Positions 25,046-31,876 of a stretch of 35,908 bases of DNA are shown here, in pieces (position 1 is the stretch's first letter; every line of letters begins with the position of its first letter). A model generated the notes under the pieces. That model saw only the letters and a program-made list of their open reading frames with translations, did no database searches and had not been told where the DNA came from. The stretch spans positions 1-35,908 of the forward strand of contig JADZDR010000079.1 in NCBI GenBank assembly GCA_020850945.1, written 5' to 3'. The position numbers and the translations under genes are program-made. The DNA is from Acidimicrobiia bacterium. GTDB taxonomy: Bacteria; Actinomycetota; Acidimicrobiia; UBA2766.

Positions 25046-25940
25046 GGGGCACCTCGTCACCACCGGCAGCCTGCGGCCGGCCCGACCAGACCCAGGCATG
25101 GCCGGGACGGGAGAGGCCGAGCATCATGCCCGCCAAGGCCGGGGGGTGCACGAAGATGGTGTCGGGCCCGTCCGTGACGTCCGCTCGCCGGTCCCGCCTC
25201 GGAACGGACGTGTGAGGTACGCCGTGCGCCTCGAAACGGGCTTCGAGCGCCGCGAGGTCGTCTGCCTCGGCAAAGGCCATGTAGAGCGACTCGTGGAAGC
25301 GCGCATAGAACCTGCCCATCGTGTTCCCCCCGGCGCTCGGTGTGATCATCTCGATGCGGTCGAGTCGCGCGGGTGAGAAGAGGGTGAGCGTCCCGCGATA
25401 CCCGTAGAACTCCGATTCGATCGGCACGAACGCGGACGAGTCGAGGCCGAAGAGGTCCGCGAAGCACGCGACCGCCACAGAGGTGTCCTCGACCAGGTTC
25501 GTGACCTCGTACAGATGCTCGATCGCACCCACGTGCCCGAGCTCTCCGTTGTCCTCACTCACGACGAGTCGCAGGCCGTGTCCGCCCGTCGCATCCGTCC
25601 CGAGGAAGACCTGGTCCGCTTCGACAGCCGCATCGACGCCGTGAGCGCGGAGCCTTTCGCACAGCGCCCCGAGCGCGGGTGTGCTGACACCTGCCGCGAA
25701 CAGGTGGGCGCCGCGCTCAGAAACGGCCGCGTCGACCGGCCCCGCCCCGTCGGGCTCGAGGAACTCCACCCAGCCGTTGCCGAGACGACACGACGTGCGG
25801 TGGGCATGCAGCGTTTCGACACGGTCGACACCGGCGGTCTCTGCACCGAGCAGCTCTCCCCAGGCATGCGCGGCGGCAGTCGCGTCGGGGACGGCGAGCT
25901 GCACGCGATCGACCCGGGTGAGCATCACGCATTCAAGCAC
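25038..25940 (-). CDS. VOC-superfamily (glyoxalase/dioxygenase fold) protein
   Basis: 300 residues from a GTG (MLECVMLTRVDRVQLAVPDA). The ATG five residues later (25925) is an equally possible start, as neither has a clear ribosome binding site. Two VOC modules can be seen. The first, at about 7-130, has RVDRVQLAVPDATAAAHAWGELLG. The second, at about 135-285, has GAIEHLYEVTNLVEDTSVAVACFADLFGL and ends with TIFVHPPALAGMMLGLSRP. The His of EHLYEV and the Glu and His near the ends of the modules could bind metal. The exact reaction is unknown; relatives include methylmalonyl-CoA epimerases and extradiol dioxygenases. Overlap with the crotonase gene suggests an acyl-CoA or ring-degradation role. 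Confidence 0.78.
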   Translation of the reverse strand: MLECVMLTRVDRVQLAVPDATAAAHAWGELLGAETAGVDRVETLHAHRTSCRLGNGWVEFLEPDGAGPVDAAVSERGAHLFAAGVSTPALGALCERLRAHGVDAAVEADQVFLGTDATGGHGLRLVVSEDNGELGHVGAIEHLYEVTNLVEDTSVAVACFADLFGLDSSAFVPIESEFYGYRGTLTLFSPARLDRIEMITPSAGGNTMGRFYARFHESLYMAFAEADDLAALEARFEAHGVPHTSVPRRDRRADVTDGPDTIFVHPPALAGMMLGLSRPGHAWVWSGRPQAAGGDEVPRG

Positions 25941-25973
25941 GTCTCATCTCGCAGGCGGCGACCCGGCAGCTCT

Positions 25974-26705
25974 CTACGTGTCGAAGCGATGCGCGTCCTC
26001 GGTCGCGTATTGCGACACTGTGTCGAGGATGTCCTCTGCGGTCTCTACTCGTTCGAGGATCTCCTCGATACGTGCGGCGGGCAGAGCGACAGTCATCTCC
26101 GTCGGTGCCATGCCCGTGCGTACTCGGCTCACCGCACAACCGATACTGGCCGCAGGGCGACCGCCGTATGCGAGAGCAATGATGTGGCACTGTGGCTTGC
26201 CTTCGATCAGCAATTCCGGTAGGGCGTCGGTGAGCTCCATGAGCTGCTGCGCGTTCACGCGGAGGAAGATCACGTCGGGGTCCTCTGAGAGCGAGGTGAG
26301 GGGACCGTAGGTGATGCCTGCAGGCCGATCCGGAACTCGGGGGATCGCGGCGGCTGCCTCCGGGGTCATCCAGCCGACTTTCAGCAGGGTCTCGACATCT
26401 CCGCCCGCAAGAACCTCGTCTGGGCCGATGAGGCCGTGCGTGAACGAGCCCACGGAGCAATTCGCATGATCCTGCGGTGCGGTCGTGAACGTCCTACCGG
26501 TCGCATGCATCCAGAACACACATCCGGCGGCTACGGCGCCCGTTCGTCCGTCCGCGGCAGGTTCCGGTGCAGGTCGGCCGAACATCTCGGCCCCGTCGCG
26601 CAGTTCGGTCTCGAACCGGATGGCGATGGGCGGAATCTCGAGACCCAGCACTCGCTCGAGCACCTCGGCATGCTGCGACCACGTCTCTTTCACAGTTGCC
26701 GTCAC
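25974..26705 (-). CDS. DUF169 family protein
   Basis: 243 residues from a GTG (MTATVKETWSQHAEVLERVL), with GGGAGG four bases upstream. An extended upstream frame is spurious. It shows the DUF169 pattern: PPIAIRFETE, a cysteine in AAGCVFWMHATGRTFTT, then DHANCSVGSFTHGLIG, and later PDVIFLRVNAQQLMELTDAL and SIGCAVSRVRTGMAPTEMTVALP. The spaced cysteines could hold a metal or cofactor, but the function is unestablished. A TAGGAT hexamer on this strand (26735-26740) gives a short leader. It is the first gene of a unit with the VOC and crotonase genes, 33 bases upstream of the VOC start. Confidence 0.85.
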   Translation of the reverse strand: MTATVKETWSQHAEVLERVLGLEIPPIAIRFETELRDGAEMFGRPAPEPAADGRTGAVAAGCVFWMHATGRTFTTAPQDHANCSVGSFTHGLIGPDEVLAGGDVETLLKVGWMTPEAAAAIPRVPDRPAGITYGPLTSLSEDPDVIFLRVNAQQLMELTDALPELLIEGKPQCHIIALAYGGRPAASIGCAVSRVRTGMAPTEMTVALPAARIEEILERVETAEDILDTVSQYATEDAHRFDT

Positions 26706-26734
26706 GGTACCTCCCGAGGTGGCGGTGCTACGCC

Positions 26735-26740
26735 ATCCTA
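26735..26740 (-). promoter_or_regulatory. Probable -10 box of the DUF169-VOC-crotonase unit
   Basis: TAGGAT on the minus strand lies 29 bases before the GTG of the DUF169 gene, and GGGAGG lies between. No convincing -35 is visible. Confidence 0.4.
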
Positions 26741-26850
26741 GCCACGCGTCTCGATCGAGGCAGGTGTAGACACGTCTCGTGCCGAAGGAGCCTTTCGGGC
26801 CGTCCGGAGTCCCCGGACGCGGGCAGACGGCCCCGGGTGCGGAGGATCGG

Positions 26851-27471
26851 GTGAAAGATCTCCAGCTTGGCGGACATGCCCCACGTGAACTCGCTACCCA
26901 GACCGGTGCCGACGCCACGCCGGTCGACAGCACCCACGCCGAACGCGTGGCCCGCTTCGAGGCGATCTACACCGAACACAGGAGAGCCGTGCTCGCGTAC
27001 TGCCTGCGCAGGTCGGATCCCGACACTGCCCGGGATGCCATGGCCGAAGCGTTCCTCGTCGCGTGGCGGCGCCTCGACGACGTCCCGACCGAACCACGCG
27101 CTTGGTTGATCGCCACGGCACGCCGCACGCTTGCCAACCTCCGTCGCGCATCGGTTCGTCAGAGCTCTCTGCGCGACAAGATGACCCGTGATCCCGTCGG
27201 CGTGCCGACGTCCACCCCCGAACAGCAGGCTCTCCGGTCCGCCGAACGGGAGGCACTGCACCTCGCCCTCACCCGCCTGTCGGCGGATGACAGAGAGCTC
27301 CTCGAGCTCGCAGCATGGGACGACCTGAGCACCTCGGAGATCGCGACCGTGCTCGGCATCCCGGCGGCTCGTGTCTCGGTGAGGCTGCACCGCGCGAAAC
27401 GGCGTCTCGTACGGGCCTACCGGGCCGTCGATGCGGCTGGTCCGTCACAGGCGCGGGAGGAGGGACGATGA
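26851..27471 (+). CDS. ECF-type RNA polymerase sigma factor
   Basis: 206 residues from the GTG at 26851, five bases after GGAGG. A GTG at 26779 would add 24 residues but lacks a binding site. Region 2 spans about 35-100: ARFEAIYTEHRRAVLAYCLRR, AEAFLVAWRRLDDVPTEPRAW, ARRTLANLRR. Region 4 spans about 140-190: LTRLSADDRELLELAAWDDLSTSEIA, then VLGIPAARVSVRLHRAKRRL, the DNA-binding helix-turn-helix. No extra C-terminal domain is present. The stop overlaps the next gene (ATGA), as is common for sigma/anti-sigma pairs. Confidence 0.92.
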   Translation: MKDLQLGGHAPRELATQTGADATPVDSTHAERVARFEAIYTEHRRAVLAYCLRRSDPDTARDAMAEAFLVAWRRLDDVPTEPRAWLIATARRTLANLRRASVRQSSLRDKMTRDPVGVPTSTPEQQALRSAEREALHLALTRLSADDRELLELAAWDDLSTSEIATVLGIPAARVSVRLHRAKRRLVRAYRAVDAAGPSQAREEGR

Positions 27472-28400
27472 GGAACGTAGACATCGACCGCGTGTTCGGC
27501 CTCCTCGCCGCAGAGGACCCCGCACCTGCCGCGGAGATCGACAGAGAACTGGCAGCCTCCCCAACGGCACATACCATCCTCACCCGCTCTTCTACCGGCC
27601 ACGAAGCCGAGTCCGAGGGCAGGCAGGACGGCACTCCGCAGGTGGTCACGGCAGCCGTGCCGATCCGCAGGACTCCGCGACGCGCGCTCGTCGCCACGTT
27701 CGCCGCCGTGGCAGCCGCCCTACTCCTCGTCGCCGCGATCGTCGCGATCACCTCGCGGGAGGCGACGGAGATCGAACCCGCCGACACAACCACGACCGGG
27801 GTCGACTCGACCACAACGCGGCCGCAGGGAGAGCACGGCCAGGTCCCCGCTGATGCCGGCACCCCCGGCGATGTCGGAGGCGAGCAGGCTCCTCCCGCCC
27901 CGGGCCAGGACTCCGCCGACCCCGACAACGAGACGCAGGATGGGCGCGGGTCGGGCACGCCCAGCGACGCGAACCCGGTGAATCCGCCTGCAACGGGGAG
28001 TGGCCTGCCGCCTGTAGGTGCCCCACTCGCCGGGCGGGCGCCGTACCCGGCTGCAGTCTCGGGACGCAGTCCGCTGCCGTTCTGCGGTGTCGCCCACCTC
28101 CACGAGACCGAGGACCTCGTCGGTGCCGAGCGGCTTCCAGTCGAGTGCTTCTACTACTGGGTCGACAGGAACGAACCGGTCGAGGTGATCCTCACCGGGA
28201 CACCACCGGATGAGCAGGAGGGGACACAGATCCTCCGCCACTTCGGGGATCGCAACACGGTCACGTACCGCAACTTCCCCGACAGCCAGGGCGACTACAC
28301 ATGGTCGATCCAGGCGTGCCACCGGATGACGAAGAACCCGACGATCCTGCGGCTCATGGGTCCGGGCGCGTACTGCGACGCTGCTGCGCCCATCTCCTGA
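27468..28400 (+). CDS. Single-pass membrane protein coupled to the sigma factor; candidate anti-sigma factor
   Basis: 310 residues starting MRNVDIDRVFGLLAAEDPAP, with GGGAGGAGGGACG before the ATG. Frame extending upstream is inside the sigma gene. A cytoplasmic N-terminus of about 72 residues lacks the HxxxCxxC zinc motif of classical anti-sigma domains. One helix spans about 73-94 (LVATFAAVAAALLLVAAIVAI). A Thr/Pro/Gly-rich linker follows, then an extracytoplasmic domain with four cysteines (PFCGVA, ECFYYWVD, IQACHRM, AYCDAA). Overlap with the sigma gene and topology suggest it restrains the sigma factor and senses the envelope, but this is inferred from position. The C-terminal domain is not recognised. 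Confidence 0.82.
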   Translation: MRNVDIDRVFGLLAAEDPAPAAEIDRELAASPTAHTILTRSSTGHEAESEGRQDGTPQVVTAAVPIRRTPRRALVATFAAVAAALLLVAAIVAITSREATEIEPADTTTTGVDSTTTRPQGEHGQVPADAGTPGDVGGEQAPPAPGQDSADPDNETQDGRGSGTPSDANPVNPPATGSGLPPVGAPLAGRAPYPAAVSGRSPLPFCGVAHLHETEDLVGAERLPVECFYYWVDRNEPVEVILTGTPPDEQEGTQILRHFGDRNTVTYRNFPDSQGDYTWSIQACHRMTKNPTILRLMGPGAYCDAAAPIS

Positions 28401-28424
28401 CACCGATCGGGTTGGTGTGGCGAC

Positions 28425-28468
28425 ACTGGGTACCTGAGCGGCGATATATCGCCGCTCAGGTACCCAGT
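28425..28468. terminator. 44-bp perfect palindrome (22-bp arms), probable bidirectional hairpin terminator
   Basis: Every base pair from 28425/28468 to the centre at 28446/28447 is complementary. The left arm begins ACTGGGTACCTGAGCGGCG and the centre is GATATATC. It lies 24 bases after the membrane-protein stop. No U-tract follows, so it would be an I-shaped terminator as proposed for actinobacteria, or a protein-binding or repeat element. Confidence 0.6.
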
Positions 28469-28493
28469 TGGGTCGGACGAGTGACCGTACGAG

Positions 28494-28521
28494 GTCTAGT
28501 TGACATGAATGTCAACTAGAC
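28494..28521. promoter_or_regulatory. 28-bp operator-like palindrome before the MBL/crotonase operon
   Basis: Arms GTCTAGTTGACAT (28494-28506) and ATGTCAACTAGAC (28509-28521) are perfect complements with a 2-base centre GA. The element contains TTGACA and overlaps the -10-like TAGACT (28517-28522), which lies seven bases before the MBL start. The form suits a dimeric TetR-type repressor of acyl-CoA genes. No such regulator lies in this window. Confidence 0.72.
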
Positions 28522-28529
28522 TGGCCGGC

Positions 28530-29522
28530 ATGTCCGGCAAGCCCCCCCTCACAGAAGTGCTCCTCTCGCCACCCGACGGAATCCGCCACGTCGAGTTGCC
28601 GACACCCTTTCCCGTCGGACCGGTCAACGCCTGGCTCCTCACCGAACGACCCATCACGCTCGTCGACCCCGGCATGTACTTCCCCGAGTCGATCGGTCTC
28701 CTCGAGGATTTCCTCGCTGCGAACGGCCTCCGCGTCTCGGATCTGGACCAGGTGGTGCTGACGCACGGCCACCCGGATCACTTCGGCCTCGCCGGCTGGA
28801 TCGCGGAGAACAGCACTGCGACACTCGTGTGCGGACGGGGGGAGGAGGGCAAGATCCTCGACCGACCCTGGAACGCCGATCATGCGCGACGTGTCGTGGG
28901 TGATCTCGGCCTGCCCGAGGACGTCCTCCTCATGCTGCCGGCTGCCCTCGAGCTGATGCGGACGATGATCACGCACCCGGCCGAGGACCGCCTCGAGCCG
29001 CTCGAGGACGGAACACGCCTCGAAGCGGGGGGACGCATGTTCGACGTGCACGTCACACCGGGCCACGCGCAGGGCCACCTCTCCCTCTCCCGGGACGACC
29101 TCCTCCTCTCGGGCGATCACCTCCTGCCCCTCATCACACCGAATCCCTCGATCGAGTTCGACGAGACGTCGGAGCTCGGCCGCCGACGCAGCCTCGTCGA
29201 GTACCTCACCACGCTCGACAGGTTCACGAAGCTTGATCCCGGCTCGGTCCTGCCCGGGCACGGCCCCGCCTTCCGTGACGTACCCGGCCTCGTGAGACGC
29301 ATGCGCGAGCACCACCGCGAGCGGGCAGCCCACATCCACGACGTCGTCACGCGGCTCGGTCCGTCCTCCGTCTACGACGTCTCACGCGTGCTCTTCCCCG
29401 ATCTCGACGGGATGAGCGTCATGCTCGGCCTCTCGGAGGTCGTGGGCCACCTCGATCTCCTCTTCGATGAGGGAGTTGTCGTGCGCAGCGACGATCACCC
29501 CAACCTCTGGGCGGCCGCCTGA
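28530..29522 (+). CDS. Metallo-beta-lactamase-fold hydrolase
   Basis: 330 residues starting MSGKPPLTEVLLSPPDGIRH. An in-frame ATG at 28509 lies inside the palindrome and is unlikely. TAGACT ends seven bases before the ATG at 28530, so the mRNA is probably leaderless. The metal motif HGHPDH (His79, His81, Asp83, His84) follows QVVLT. Later ligands are in VTPGHAQGHLSL and LLLSGDHLLP, and the C-terminal LPGHGPAF completes the set. A roughly 80-residue C-terminal helical region (HHRERAAHIHDVVTRLGPSS) ends the protein, as in thioester- or lactone-hydrolysing relatives. The crotonase gene follows 19 bases downstream, suggesting hydrolysis of an acyl-CoA or related ester. The substrate is unknown. 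Confidence 0.88.
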   Translation: MSGKPPLTEVLLSPPDGIRHVELPTPFPVGPVNAWLLTERPITLVDPGMYFPESIGLLEDFLAANGLRVSDLDQVVLTHGHPDHFGLAGWIAENSTATLVCGRGEEGKILDRPWNADHARRVVGDLGLPEDVLLMLPAALELMRTMITHPAEDRLEPLEDGTRLEAGGRMFDVHVTPGHAQGHLSLSRDDLLLSGDHLLPLITPNPSIEFDETSELGRRRSLVEYLTTLDRFTKLDPGSVLPGHGPAFRDVPGLVRRMREHHRERAAHIHDVVTRLGPSSVYDVSRVLFPDLDGMSVMLGLSEVVGHLDLLFDEGVVVRSDDHPNLWAAA

Positions 29523-29541
29523 GCCGGGACGGAGGCACGAC

Positions 29542-30327
29542 ATGCACGACACGGTCCGCACCGAGCGGCACGACAAGATCCTCGTCGTCACGATCGACCG
29601 GCCAGAGGCGCGCAATGCCGTGGATCGACCGACGGCCGCGGCCCTCGAGGCCGCGTTCGCCGAGTTCGACCGAGACAGCGCCCTCTCGGTCGCCGTGCTG
29701 ACGGGAGCGGATGGCACGTTCTGCGCCGGTGCCGACCTGAAGGCGATCGCGTCCGACCACGCCCGAGCGAACCGCGTCACGCCTGACGGACCGGGCCCGA
29801 TGGGTCCCACCCGCCTCGCTCTCTCGAAACCGGTCATCGCCGCGGTCGAAGGGTACGCAGTCGCGGGTGGGCTCGAGCTCGCCGTCTGGTGCGACCTGCG
29901 CGTGAGCACACCGTCCGCCGTGTTCGGGGTGTACTGCAGGCGTTGGGGTGTGCCCCTCCTCGACGGGGGCACGATTCGCCTCCCCCGGCTCATCGGCGCA
30001 TCCCGGGCGGCGGACCTTATCCTCACGGGCCGGGGTGTGTCAGGTCATGAAGCCTTCGACATGGGCCTCGTGAACCGCCTCGTGCCCGATGGCAGGGCGC
30101 TGGCGGCGGCACTCGACCTCGCGCGATCCATCGCCACCTTCCCGCAGGCCTGTGTGCGCCACGACCGGCTGTCATCACTCGAACAGTGGTCGTTGTCCCT
30201 GGAAGACGCACTTGCAAACGAGTACACACACGGCTGGTCCGTGATCGAGAGCGGCGAGACGTTCTCCGGTGCGAGTCGCTTCACCGCCGGCAAGGGCCGC
30301 GGCGGAAGCTTCGACGACATCCAGTGA
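29542..30327 (+). CDS. Crotonase-superfamily protein (enoyl-CoA hydratase-like)
   Basis: 261 residues starting MHDTVRTERHDKILVVTIDR, six bases after GGAGG. Oxyanion-hole parts are GADGTFCAGADLKAIA and AVEGYAVAGGLELAVWCD, the latter keeping the first hydratase glutamate (LELA). The position of the second catalytic glutamate reads VYCRRWGVPLLDGGTIRLPR, so that residue appears to be replaced. Another crotonase reaction (for example isomerase or decarboxylase) or altered chemistry is possible. The C-terminal FSGASRFTAGKGRGG is typical of a trimer-forming tail. It is in one operon with the MBL-fold gene and convergent with the kinase gene 35 bases away. Confidence 0.88.
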   Translation: MHDTVRTERHDKILVVTIDRPEARNAVDRPTAAALEAAFAEFDRDSALSVAVLTGADGTFCAGADLKAIASDHARANRVTPDGPGPMGPTRLALSKPVIAAVEGYAVAGGLELAVWCDLRVSTPSAVFGVYCRRWGVPLLDGGTIRLPRLIGASRAADLILTGRGVSGHEAFDMGLVNRLVPDGRALAAALDLARSIATFPQACVRHDRLSSLEQWSLSLEDALANEYTHGWSVIESGETFSGASRFTAGKGRGGSFDDIQ

Positions 30328-30361
30328 GGAGATGCCGCGATCGGCAAGATCACCGTGATCC

Positions 30362-31807
30362 CTACCGTTGGATCTCGGTATCAGGCAGGACATTCTCCCG
30401 GTCTGACGATGGATCTCCCTGGGGGGCCAGCGGTACTCGGAAGTACGTGTGGAACGCCTCGGCATCGAGCTTCGTCGTGAGCCGTCCGCCCATCTGACGT
30501 ACGAGATCCCGTGTCAGCCCGATCGTGACGCCGGCCCACCCGGGATCCGCCTCCGGCTCGTCCATCTTCGACAGGACCGCGGCGATCGCCTCGGCTTGGA
30601 CAGGGAACAGCGGAGTGCTCGCAACCTCGAATCGCACGGTGTCGGCCGCCACCCGGGCGGCGTGGATGCGGACACCACAGCCGGGATTCATCTCGATGCT
30701 GAACGCCGCGAGTGCCTCCAGCACGCCGGCCAGGCGGGTGGCGTCCCCGACGACATCGAGATCGATGCCTTCCCCGCAGGAGGTCGAGATCTCCCCGGGT
30801 CCGAGGCCGCGCTGTGTCGCGACCCGTGCCGCGACCTGGGGGAGGACTTCGTCGACGCGGAACGAGAGCGCCTCGAGCTCGTTCGTCTCGGCTGCGAGGC
30901 GGGCGAGATCGACGAGTCCGCCCACCGATGCGTGGAGAGCCGATACCGTCTCGCTGATCGCGTAGGCCAGCTCCTGCTGTTCGGCCGTCAGATCCCCCTC
31001 GAGCAGGTGCGCGCATGAGGCGAGGACAGCATTGACGGGGTCGCGGATCTCGTGCCCGACGGCCGCGAGCAACTTCGCCCTCGCGTTCTCGGCCTCACGT
31101 CGATCCCCGAGAGCTGCCTCGAGCTGGGCGGCCGCTGTGCGTGCATTCGATCCGACTGCATCGGTGCGGACTCGAATCGAATCGAGCTCGGCCCGCTGCC
31201 GGCGGATCGTGCCGCGCTGACGGTCGAGCTCCGCGATCTGCCTCACGGAGAGGGTGCGTACGAACGATCCGACCGCGAGGACCCCGATCAGGAAGGCGAC
31301 CTCGGAGAGGTAACCGGCGACCGCCTCTCCGCTGGCGATGTCAGTGGCTCGCACGTCTTTGATCGTGACGAGACCGAGAATCGTCACCGCCACTGTCGTC
31401 CAACCGACCCCTGCGACTCTGCCGAGCAGATGCACGATGGGGAGGATCACGAGGGCGAGCCACCAGAAGCCGTTCAACAATGCGTGGGGATTCTCGATCC
31501 AGAGGGCGAGGCCGACGGCACAGACGCCGGCACCCCCCGCCACATGCCCGCAGAGCCGCAGATACCTGTCCGGAACGAACCGCACGAGGAACACGAATGC
31601 CAGGGCGAACACGCCGAATCCCGCCGCGACGGGAGCCGCCTCCCCGACGCGACCGAAGGCGATCGGAATCGAGGCGAGGAGGACGAAGAGGCCCCCGGCC
31701 GCCACGAAGCCGTTGAGCTGGCGTGCGAAGACGCTCGCCTCGGGCGAGCGTCCTTCGAGCCCCGACGCCGTGATACCGTCCCAGATCCTCGTCAGGTTGC
31801 TCGCCAC
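30362..31807 (-). CDS. Membrane histidine-kinase-like protein with degenerate ATP-binding domain
   Basis: 481 residues from a GTG (MASNLTRIWDGITASGLEGR). Six hydrophobic segments lie between about 34 and 187, with no large extracytoplasmic domain. A coiled-coil-like stretch (RQIAELDRQRGTIRRQRAEL, about 189-240) leads to a HisKA domain with His252 in AAVGHEIRDPVNAVLAS. In the ATPase region the usual N-box asparagine is absent (GVLEALAAFSIEM), G1 is FEVASTP without the Asp-x-Gly, and G2 is GVTIGLT rather than GLGLG. It therefore may not bind ATP. No response regulator is adjacent. TATCCT ends six bases before the GTG, suggesting a leaderless mRNA. It lies 66 bases downstream of the thiolase gene. 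Confidence 0.82.
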   Translation of the reverse strand: MASNLTRIWDGITASGLEGRSPEASVFARQLNGFVAAGGLFVLLASIPIAFGRVGEAAPVAAGFGVFALAFVFLVRFVPDRYLRLCGHVAGGAGVCAVGLALWIENPHALLNGFWWLALVILPIVHLLGRVAGVGWTTVAVTILGLVTIKDVRATDIASGEAVAGYLSEVAFLIGVLAVGSFVRTLSVRQIAELDRQRGTIRRQRAELDSIRVRTDAVGSNARTAAAQLEAALGDRREAENARAKLLAAVGHEIRDPVNAVLASCAHLLEGDLTAEQQELAYAISETVSALHASVGGLVDLARLAAETNELEALSFRVDEVLPQVAARVATQRGLGPGEISTSCGEGIDLDVVGDATRLAGVLEALAAFSIEMNPGCGVRIHAARVAADTVRFEVASTPLFPVQAEAIAAVLSKMDEPEADPGWAGVTIGLTRDLVRQMGGRLTTKLDAEAFHTYFRVPLAPQGDPSSDRENVLPDTEIQR

Positions 31808-31813
31808 GGTCTC

Positions 31814-31819
31814 AGGATA
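31814..31819 (-). promoter_or_regulatory. -10 box of a probable leaderless promoter for the kinase-like gene
   Basis: TATCCT on the minus strand sits six bases before the GTG start, and no Shine-Dalgarno is present. Transcription would begin at or beside the start codon. Confidence 0.5.
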
Positions 31820-31841
31820 CGAGCGCGTCCGCTCGACACGT

Positions 31842-31876
31842 TGACTCCCGGAGCCACGCGTGCGGGCCGGGAGTCA
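31842..31876 (-). terminator. Hairpin terminator after the thiolase gene
   Basis: TGACTCCCGG (31842-31851) and CCGGGAGTCA (31867-31876) are perfect 10-base arms around a 15-base loop that itself contains CACGCGTG. The right arm overlaps the thiolase stop codon. No U-tract follows. It would separate the thiolase transcript from the kinase-like gene. Confidence 0.6.

Noticed and set aside
26773-26779. Duplicated CGTCTCG (26747 and 26773) as an ECF auto-promoter
   Set aside because: No GGAAC-like -35 lies at the right distance from either copy, so the evidence is too weak to call.
28509-28529. Upstream ATG for the MBL-fold protein
   Set aside because: It falls in the right arm of the operator palindrome and adds residues not expected for the family. 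The 28530 start has a correctly spaced -10 box.
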